A model generated the notes under the pieces. The model did no database searches. It was not told the DNA's origin and was given only the letters and a program-made list of their open reading frames with translations. Position numbers and translations under genes: made by a program. From Allomuricauda sp. TY007 (GTDB taxonomy: Bacteria; Bacteroidota; Bacteroidia; Flavobacteriales; Flavobacteriaceae), in the NCBI RefSeq assembly GCF_010468565.1, contig NZ_WUEG01000020.1, positions 1-47,806 on the forward strand: DNA of 47,806 nt, written 5' to 3'. Below, in pieces: positions 1 through 5,822 of this stretch (the stretch's first letter is position 1; the number at the start of each line of letters is the position of its first letter).

Positions 1-1225
1 TAGCCTTGCTGGCCTTCTCCCCGTACATCATATCATTTTGCACCTTATCCTGCAACACATAAACGCTCACAATATCATAGCTCCGAAGTGTGGCCGGAAT
101 CCGGTGCATGTTCAACAACCGTAAGGTAGAGGCCTCTTCCAACAGCATGAAGGAAGGTTTGCGGTTTCTTCTTGACATCTGTTTGGAAATGGTATGCATA
201 ATGGTGGCGATCACCGGGGACAGGGAAGCATCTTTTTGCGGATTGTTCACCAGGGCAATGACCGAGGGATTCTCGGCATTATTGATGTCCAATGGAATCT
301 CATCGGCGGACAGGACCATAAAAATCTTTCGGGTACTGATCTTTTTGATGGCATTCGCCAAGGTACTCATCACACCAGCGGTCTGCCGCTCCGACCCCAC
401 CCCACTGATAAAGGCATCGGCCATGGCACGTGAGGTAAGGTTCTCCCTTAAAAACCTGATCAGGCTTTTGGTGCCCAATTGTTGGTAGAGGGCCATCACA
501 TGGGGCAGCGTACAAAAATCGGGGTATTCGGTCTTGAGCCGCCAGATCAGTCCACTTATCAGTCCTTCCGCTGCATCCTTAAAAAAACGGGAGGTACTGT
601 TTTCATCGGAGTCCCGGTGTTCCATCAAATTCTCCAAAAGTACCCGGGACACCTCATGGACACTCTCCTCATCGGGCAGGTAACGGGGTGCGATGGGATT
701 CACCCGATGGTAGATCGGCCCAAAGGACACGATGTGAAAGGGTACCTTTTGATCTTTCCAGAGGGGGCAGGCCATTTCCGTGATCTCAAAATCCTTGTAA
801 TCGTGGATGACCCCAGAGAAACCCTCTCTTTTAAAATGCTCCAAAAAGCCATAGATGACGCTTTCGGTCTTCCCGCTCCCTGCGGAGGCCATCACGGACA
901 CGCCCCTGCGGATATTGCCCAGCACCAAAGGCCTTCCGCGGACTTTTAATTTGACCTCGAACACTTTGGAAGGTTTGTCCAAATTCTTATAATAATCCAC
1001 CAGCCCATAAATGACGGTATGCACAAAAAACAAGGGGAGCCATAAGGTCATCGACTGCTCCAAAAGTACATCCCAACCCTTCATCCATCCTATGGACAAA
1101 ACGAGTACCATAAGACCCGTTATAAAGTAAATAAATCCGTTTTTGAGATACCGAATAGCCGCGTAGGATAATCCTCCCCCAAACAACAAACAAAAAACAA
1201 TTTCAATCCATCCTAAATTTTCCAT
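1..1225 (-). CDS. Type IV coupling protein, TraG/VirD4 family (partial, C-terminus off the left edge)
   Basis: Translation from the ATG at 1225 gives about 408 codons with no stop before the window edge. Three hydrophobic segments lie in the first 80 residues, followed by a Walker A motif ASAGSGKT (residues 113-120) and a Walker B-like run MLLEEAS near residue 360. This order fits an inner-membrane T4SS coupling protein, which brings the relaxase-DNA complex to the conjugation channel. The relaxase gene lies just upstream with a 12-bp gap, so the two are probably cotranscribed. Family assignment rests on motif order. The exact subfamily (TraG, TraD or MobC-type) is not resolved. Confidence 0.85.
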   Translation of the reverse strand, partial: MENLGWIEIVFCLLFGGGLSYAAIRYLKNGFIYFITGLMVLVLSIGWMKGWDVLLEQSMTLWLPLFFVHTVIYGLVDYYKNLDKPSKVFEVKLKVRGRPLVLGNIRRGVSVMASAGSGKTESVIYGFLEHFKREGFSGVIHDYKDFEITEMACPLWKDQKVPFHIVSFGPIYHRVNPIAPRYLPDEESVHEVSRVLLENLMEHRDSDENSTSRFFKDAAEGLISGLIWRLKTEYPDFCTLPHVMALYQQLGTKSLIRFLRENLTSRAMADAFISGVGSERQTAGVMSTLANAIKKISTRKIFMVLSADEIPLDINNAENPSVIALVNNPQKDASLSPVIATIMHTISKQMSRRNRKPSFMLLEEASTLRLLNMHRIPATLRSYDIVSVYVLQDKVQNDMMYGEKASKA

Positions 1226-1237
1226 AGCAATACTGTT

Positions 1238-2257
1238 TTAAATTCCGATCGACCCCGATTCCAAGGCCTTTCCAATCCCTTTTTTGAGCTGCATCATCGC
1301 CTTATAGGCCAATTGCGCCTTATTGGCGGGAATAGTGGGAACGTTGATGCCCGCCTTGAACAACAATTGTTTGGCCGCTTGCCGTTCATTCGTTGGCAGT
1401 CCCAATAATGCGGAAAAGAAGCGTTTGGGATCCTTGTCCAAGAGGTTGCGGGCATGATAGGTCTCCACAAAATTTCTTTTGTACCCGAACTGTTTGTCAA
1501 AAGTCTTTTCCGCTGCCCGATAGAACTTATCCCGATCAAAGCCCTGTTTGACGTTCTGTCCATGAAGGGTGGTCTCGGAAGTTCGGAACTTGGACCCTGG
1601 GGAAAGGCTATGGGTATTGGTCCTGTCCATTCGGCTCACGATGATATGGATATGGCTTTGGTGGCCCTCCTTGGCCATCCCCGGAACGATGCGCTTCCCG
1701 TTGAGTTGGTGTGGGGCCTCTCTTTCAAGGGCATTGATCTGTTCCCGGAGCTTGGTAATTTCCCCTTGCTCCTGTCCTTCTTGGATGGCCCTGACCCGGT
1801 GTTGCAGTTCCAAGATCTTGCTGGCATGGGCCTGGTTCTCCTTGACCTCGCGGTCCTTTTCGGAATAGGTGCGTTCCCGTTCCAATTTAGCAAAATAGAG
1901 GATTTCCTTGACGGTCACTTCGCGGTCCCGGTAAAAGGAGGCCGCATAGGCCTGCATGACCTGCCGAGCATATTGCCTCAGTTTCTCGGGGTCGTTTCCG
2001 ATATGCTGGAGTTCCCTTTGGGAGGGACTCACCACCAGGGAATAGAACTTGGGCTCCCGTTTCTTGAGCTTTGCCGTATTGGCGTCGATCTCGGCAATGA
2101 CCCGCTCCGCATCGATGTTGTTCTCTTCCTGGTTAAAATACCCCTCCTGCTGTTCCGGTTCCTTTCCTTCGTTCTCCTTTCCGAGATAATTGACAAAATC
2201 CCGGGCACTGCCCTTAAAATTGTCCCCCAGTTGTTGGCGTGTGATGGCGATGTACAT
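1238..2257 (-). CDS. mobB: MobB-type relaxase (DUF5712-like)
   Basis: A 339-residue protein resembling the relaxases of Bacteroidota mobilizable and conjugative elements. A central histidine motif HQSHIHIIVSR (H199, H202, H204) fits the metal-binding triad of a nicking enzyme. The N-terminus (MYIAITRQQLG) and a conserved VVSPSQRELQ segment near residue 75 are shared with the second relaxase at 40,018-41,040. A charged helical region (about 120-180) is probably coiled coil. It presumably nicks oriT and leads the transferred strand. Its gene follows bfmA by 2 bp, indicating translational coupling. Nicking is inferred from family membership. Confidence 0.88.
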   Translation of the reverse strand: MYIAITRQQLGDNFKGSARDFVNYLGKENEGKEPEQQEGYFNQEENNIDAERVIAEIDANTAKLKKREPKFYSLVVSPSQRELQHIGNDPEKLRQYARQVMQAYAASFYRDREVTVKEILYFAKLERERTYSEKDREVKENQAHASKILELQHRVRAIQEGQEQGEITKLREQINALEREAPHQLNGKRIVPGMAKEGHQSHIHIIVSRMDRTNTHSLSPGSKFRTSETTLHGQNVKQGFDRDKFYRAAEKTFDKQFGYKRNFVETYHARNLLDKDPKRFFSALLGLPTNERQAAKQLLFKAGINVPTIPANKAQLAYKAMMQLKKGIGKALESGSIGI

Positions 2258-2259
2258 AC

Positions 2260-2844
2260 TTATTGCTTTTTAAGTTTTATGCGGTATTTTTCGATGGCCT
2301 CGGGGTTCAAGTCCAATTTGAGGTGGTCCTTGCCAAAGCGGTTATGGAACACGCTCACATGGTCTAGCACGTATTTAAAATCCTCCTTGAGCTCCTCCAT
2401 TTGTTCCTCCAGTCGGTCATAACGGATCTTGGGCACGGTGACCTCTCCATCAAAAGCTTCAGTCTCCTTGGGTGGCTTGGCCTCGGTCAATTGCTGTTCG
2501 ATAAAATCAAAATCGCTGTCCCATTCCTCATCCTCGGATGCCAGCTCCTGCTCAAAGAGCGCCTGCATCATCCCAACGGTGGGCAGGGTCTGTTCCTTTT
2601 CGATGCTGCGCATGATGGCGATCATGGCATTGAAGCGCCGACTTATGTAGTGCTTCATACTGGCCATGGTCTCCCCCAGGTGTTGGTCCGGGGAGATTCC
2701 ATGTCGTTCAAAAAAGTCCATCATGGCCAAAAGGGTTAGGGATTGGGATTTTCCAAAAAGCTTGGAAAACCGTCTAAATTTTACCACTACTGAGTTTTTA
2801 ATGCCCAGAGTTGTAAACCCTTCCTTTTCGTATCCTTTATCCAT
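2260..2844 (-). CDS. bfmA: BfmA/BtgA-family mobilization protein
   Basis: A 194-residue protein with a ribbon-helix-helix-like N-terminus (LGIKNSVVVKFRRFSKLFGKS), a helical middle and an acidic linker. Size and order (bfmA then mobB) match the Bacteroidota BfmA/BtgA accessory proteins that bind oriT and help the relaxase. The putative oriT lies 128-270 bp upstream. A second copy of equal length is at 41,046-41,630. DNA binding is inferred from the family. Confidence 0.8.
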   Translation of the reverse strand: MDKGYEKEGFTTLGIKNSVVVKFRRFSKLFGKSQSLTLLAMMDFFERHGISPDQHLGETMASMKHYISRRFNAMIAIMRSIEKEQTLPTVGMMQALFEQELASEDEEWDSDFDFIEQQLTEAKPPKETEAFDGEVTVPKIRYDRLEEQMEELKEDFKYVLDHVSVFHNRFGKDHLKLDLNPEAIEKYRIKLKKQ

Positions 2845-2971
2845 TTTTTTGTAAAAAACGACCTGATTTTATTGGGCCAGAGGCCTTTTTTAGTAAAAAA
2901 CTGCCGAACGCTTATTTTTCTTGATTCCGAAAACCCCCAAAAACAGGGGGCCTTGCGCAGCAACTATGATC

Positions 2972-3113
2972 GGTAGGACGCGCGAGCGTGCTACCCTCTT
3001 GCTTCTCCGATTTGTCCCTGCGGGACAAAATCGTATCGCACAACATGACCCAAGGGTCAGTTGCCTGTTCGTTGAAAGTCAAATCGATGGGTACGGACAT
3101 AAGGAAAGTCAAA
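2972..3113. other. Putative oriT (copy 1), upstream of bfmA-mobB
   Basis: The segment contains, in order: hairpin A with GGTAG/CTACC arms (2972-2995); the 11-mer ACCCTCTTGCT (2993-3003); perfect hairpin B TTGTCCC-TGC-GGGACAA (3012-3028); CATGA (3044-3048); CAGTTGCC (3058-3065); GAAAGTCAAAT (3074-3084); GGTACGGAC (3090-3098); and GGAAAGTCAAA (3103-3113). Almost the same order and spacing recurs upstream of the second bfmA-mobB pair (41,818-41,952), while the sequence between the blocks differs. The position next to the mobilization genes and the paired hairpins support an origin of transfer. The nick position is not known. Confidence 0.65.
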
Positions 3114-3206
3114 CCATTCCGCCAAGGCAGATCAAAATACGTTCCGTACTTAAAATGCTGTTGAAAACCAACCCTTTAAAGATAGAAAAACCAACCATGA
3201 ACCCAT

Positions 3207-3235
3207 AAAAAAAGCCCATCATAATGGATGGGCTT
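3207..3235 (-). terminator. Rho-independent terminator (minus strand)
   Basis: A 9-bp inverted repeat AAGCCCATC/GATGGGCTT with a 6-nt loop. Read on the minus strand, it is followed by a run of seven T (plus-strand A-tract at 3207-3213). It lies just downstream of the small gene at 3255-3452 and separates that operon from bfmA-mobB and its oriT. Confidence 0.8.
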
Positions 3236-3254
3236 CGATGGTGTGTTTTGTGGT

Positions 3255-3452
3255 TTACATATTGAATACAAAATCATAATTGTATAGATTTCGCATAGCT
3301 TCCTCTTCCAATAGGACATCATAGTCCTTGTCATGGGTTTTGGCAAATTGGAGCAATTCGGTCCCGGAACGACTTTCCACATCTTCTTTGGATACGGAAA
3401 GCAAGCGTTCCTGGGTTTCGCTATCGAGGTTTGTAAAATTCAAATAGACCAT
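3255..3452 (-). CDS. Small hypothetical protein (65 aa)
   Basis: An acidic soluble protein of 65 residues (starts MVYLNFTNLDSETQ, ends YNYDFVFNM). No known domain or membrane segment is recognised. It is supported as a gene by its position in the minus-strand run after radC and by the strong terminator right after it. The start at 3452 is the only suitable ATG. The function is unknown. A role in element maintenance is only a guess from context. Confidence 0.6.
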   Translation of the reverse strand: MVYLNFTNLDSETQERLLSVSKEDVESRSGTELLQFAKTHDKDYDVLLEEEAMRNLYNYDFVFNM

Positions 3453-3478
3453 AATTCAATGTTAAAGAAATTTATTGC

Positions 3479-3583
3479 TCACAAATCATAAAGGATAGGG
3501 TCAAAACCATCGGGATAATCCCCAAGGTCATGTTTCAGTTCCGACCCTATTTCAAGATCGGTCATATCTGTATTCGCTTCCAT
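3479..3583 (-). CDS. Very small hypothetical protein (34 aa)
   Basis: A 34-codon frame starting MEANTDMTDLEIG and ending FDPILYDL. It sits between radC and the 65-aa gene with short gaps (10 and 26 bp). An upstream in-frame ATG would overlap radC, so the inner start is preferred. It is acidic with no membrane segment. It could be a real small protein of the operon or chance coding. Confidence 0.4.
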   Translation of the reverse strand: MEANTDMTDLEIGSELKHDLGDYPDGFDPILYDL

Positions 3584-3593
3584 GGTATTATTT

Positions 3594-4043
3594 CTATAAG
3601 ATCCCATTATCCGCAAAACTGTAGTATCGTCCATCAGGGGCAAGGATGATATGATCCAAAATCTTGACATCAAAAAGCTGTGCCGCCGCTTTGATCTTTT
3701 GGGTCAATTGTTTGTCCTGATAACTGGCCTTGAGTTGTCCCGAGGGATGGTTATGGGCGAGTATAATCCCAACGGAAAGAGTCTTTAGCGTAATGGCAAA
3801 AAGGATGCGCACATCCACCAAGGTTCCCGTGATGCCCCCATGGGAAAGCGGATAGATGCCCTTGACCTTGTTGGACTGGTTGAGCAGCACGATTTTAAAG
3901 GTCTCGTTCAGGCCTATGGTCTGATTGTCCCAATTTTGGAACAACAGTTCCGCTACCTCATTGGAGTTGGTCACGGAAAGGGATTTCAGGGTACTGAGCT
4001 TTTCCCGATAACTGATCTGTATTTCATTGACACGGTGTTCCAT
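3594..4043 (-). CDS. radC: RadC-like JAB/MPN-domain protein
   Basis: A 149-residue protein with the RadC core: IILAHNHPSGQ followed by a downstream Asp and the DHIILA strand, giving the HxH...D metal-binding (JAMM) motif of the family. The N-terminal helix-hairpin-helix part of long chromosomal RadC is absent, as is usual for mobile-element copies. The family is named for DNA repair, but its biochemical activity is unresolved. It is separated from ssb by a terminator, so it may have its own promoter. It precedes the two small genes. Confidence 0.88.
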   Translation of the reverse strand: MEHRVNEIQISYREKLSTLKSLSVTNSNEVAELLFQNWDNQTIGLNETFKIVLLNQSNKVKGIYPLSHGGITGTLVDVRILFAITLKTLSVGIILAHNHPSGQLKASYQDKQLTQKIKAAAQLFDVKILDHIILAPDGRYYSFADNGIL

Positions 4044-4066
4044 TTCATGTGTTTTTAAGGATGGAT

Positions 4067-4098
4067 AAAAAAGGGGTGCCCAAGAATTTGGACTCCCC
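4067..4098 (-). terminator. Probable terminator after ssb (minus strand)
   Basis: On the minus strand an imperfect hairpin (GGGG-AGTCC paired with GGGCA-CCCC across an 8-nt loop) is followed by six T residues. It lies 8 bp after the ssb stop codon. The mismatch in the stem lowers confidence slightly. Confidence 0.6.
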
Positions 4099-4105
4099 TA
4101 TTCCA

Positions 4106-4447
4106 TCAATCATTGTTACCGCCCAACAATAGAATCTCACTGGCCACTACTTCGGTGACATACTTTTTATTGCCCTCTTTGTCCTCATAGGATCGGGTGG
4201 TCAATTTCCCTTCGATGGCAATTTCCTTGCCCTTGGTCACAAATCCTTCGATGATGTCGGCGAGTTTCCCCCATCCGATCACGGTGTGCCATTCGGTATT
4301 GGTCACCCGTTCCCCTTCGGAGTTCTTGTAATGTTCATTGGTGGCCATGGTGAACCTTGCCACACGTTTCCCTTTGTCAAGGTCTGTGATGGTGGGATCT
4401 TGTCCCACATTTCCGATCAACTGCACTTTGTTTCTCAATGTACTCAT
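4106..4447 (-). CDS. ssb: Single-stranded DNA-binding protein
   Basis: A 113-residue OB-fold protein starting MSTLRNKVQLIGNVGQDP with the usual SSB signature (RFTMATNEHYK, TEWHTVIGWGKLAD, KGKEIAIEGKL). The start at 4447 is chosen over an in-frame ATG at 4498 because family members begin with this M-x-x-L-x-N-K-V sequence. It lacks the long acidic C-terminal tail of housekeeping SSB and ends LLLGGNND. It probably coats the transferred strand of the element. A highly structured non-coding segment lies immediately upstream. Confidence 0.93.
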   Translation of the reverse strand: MSTLRNKVQLIGNVGQDPTITDLDKGKRVARFTMATNEHYKNSEGERVTNTEWHTVIGWGKLADIIEGFVTKGKEIAIEGKLTTRSYEDKEGNKKYVTEVVASEILLLGGNND

Positions 4448-4559
4448 GATAAAAAGTTTTAAAGGTCTGCCGTCTTCCTTTATTGGATAGATCAGCAAAC
4501 AGGGTTAATAAATCCCCTCTATTTTTTTGGATTTTGTTTCCCAAATTTTAAGGGGCGTT

Positions 4560-4900
4560 TGTTTGCTTCTTACGTGCGCAGCACCATAAAAGAAGGGGGT
4601 TCTGTCAAGGCTTTTGGGCGGAAATCGGGAGGCTCCGAGACGTAGCAAAACCCTGACCGCCGATGGCGGGCAAGGTTTTCAAGGAAGTGGAAACCCTATT
4701 TGTGGACAAAACAGGGCCTGGCCTTGACAGGTTCGATAAGGGCCCTTGGGAATTCCTTCAGACCCATTGGCAAGGGAGTGTACGGGAAGTTGAGCGAGTG
4801 CAGGCGATGGTGTCCTGATTGGAAGTCCCTGGGCCCTGCCCTGTTTTTCGACGACCCGAAAAACAACCAGGGCTTCTTTTATTATGGGACCCTTAAAATT
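4560..4900. other. Non-coding segment with strong nested secondary structure
   Basis: No convincing gene lies between 4448 and 5080. The segment has a stem-loop at 4647-4679 (AAAACC/GGTTTT around CCGCC-GAT-GGCGG) and a strong hairpin at 4838-4873 (GCCCT-GTTTTTCG...CGAAAAAC-aacc-AGGGC). Longer-range complementarity also occurs: AAAACAGGGC near 4709 with GCCCTGTTTT near 4838, and AAAAGAAG near 4587 with CTTCTTTT near 4873. It could be a single-strand origin, a replication or priming site, or a structured RNA. The sequence does not decide between these. Confidence 0.5.
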
Positions 4901-5080
4901 TGATGGGTGGACAGACGGATTTGTGGCCTTGCACAGCAAAACCCCAAGAAGGGTTTGCAAAGGAAGGACACACCGAAAATCCGTATGGACGACTTCCATA
5001 TTGGCCAAATGATAATACATCAACTATTGCGATAGTACTAAGTCAAAAATACTTGTACAATCCTATAACTTGGTTTCCTT

Positions 5081-5641
5081 TTAGTCTTTCTGGAACAGCT
5101 CCCTCTGATCGTTCGGGGAAGGTTTGGCATCTGGAAGCTTTGAAGTTTTCATTTTGTCCCTTAGGGCCTGTCGTCGTTTCTCATAGATCCAGAGCCTCAA
5201 TTGTTTCAAAAGACCCATCTCATATTCGGACAGTTGTTGGGGAGCTACTTCTTCCATGGCCTCGATCTGTCCCGTTTTGTTGAAGGTCTTGGCATACTGG
5301 AGCCCACACCAGGTATAGATGTTCGCCCATTCATTGGGCATGGGTGCCTCATAGGTCCTGGGCATCATGTAGGCCACAACCTCTGTCAAGGAAGCCATGT
5401 GTTCACCTTGCATCTGGGTCAATAGACGGGCCATGGTAATGTTCCCCAAAAGATCTTTGGGAACGGTATCCTCCCATTGTGAAGAATATACAATGATGGG
5501 ACTTTGCAGTAGGTCCATAAAGTCCATGACAAAATCGGATTTAGCCTTTTTAAGGGACTTGCGACAAGTGTTTTGAGTTGGTGTTTTTGTTGGCTCCAGT
5601 TCAAAGCGAAAATCCAGTTGCACTACGTTTTGTTTTTCCAT
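5081..5641 (-). CDS. Conserved-looking hypothetical protein (186 aa)
   Basis: A soluble, mostly helical protein from MEKQNVVQLDFRFELEP to the C-terminal RELFQKD. An ATG 96 bp further upstream exists, but its extension runs into repeat sequence, so the inner start is preferred. A Lys/Gln-rich C-terminal third suggests nucleic-acid binding, but no domain is recognised. Copy 1 of the dispersed repeat lies 66-119 bp upstream, in the same position that copy 2 has relative to parB, which suggests shared regulation. The gene follows dnaE in the same direction. Function unknown. Confidence 0.7.
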   Translation of the reverse strand: MEKQNVVQLDFRFELEPTKTPTQNTCRKSLKKAKSDFVMDFMDLLQSPIIVYSSQWEDTVPKDLLGNITMARLLTQMQGEHMASLTEVVAYMMPRTYEAPMPNEWANIYTWCGLQYAKTFNKTGQIEAMEEVAPQQLSEYEMGLLKQLRLWIYEKRRQALRDKMKTSKLPDAKPSPNDQRELFQKD

Positions 5642-5706
5642 GATCTGTGTTTTAAATTGAACAATAGTGGCAGACCAGCAAACGCAAGGGAACATTTTGG
5701 AGTGGG

Positions 5707-5760
5707 AAGGAAACGGAATAAAAAGTGACATCGGCAACGGCTTTATGCCGTCCCTTGTCC
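5707..5760. repeat. Dispersed repeat, copy 1
   Basis: Two conserved blocks: a 23-bp block at 5707-5729 beginning AAGGAAACGGAATAAAA, and AACGGCTTTATGCCGTCCCT with its continuation at 5736-5760, which forms a CGGC-tttat-GCCG hairpin. Both blocks recur at 12,799-12,853, and the second recurs at 34,343-34,365. In copies 1 and 2 the repeat lies 66-123 bp upstream of a minus-strand gene (the 186-aa gene and parB), so it may carry a promoter or an operator. Confidence 0.75.
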
Positions 5761-5822
5761 AAGAAATATTTTCCCGGGTTTATCTTTGGGCAGTATTGGT
5801 CGGAATACGTTCCAACATGCTT

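Noticed and set aside
1454..2422. A 322-codon plus-strand frame over mobB
   Set aside because: It lies antisense to the relaxase with its conserved histidine motif, and its translation shows no domain pattern.
4679..5023. A 114-codon minus-strand frame in the structured gap
   Set aside because: It spans the hairpins, its composition is odd, and no domain or neighbour supports it.
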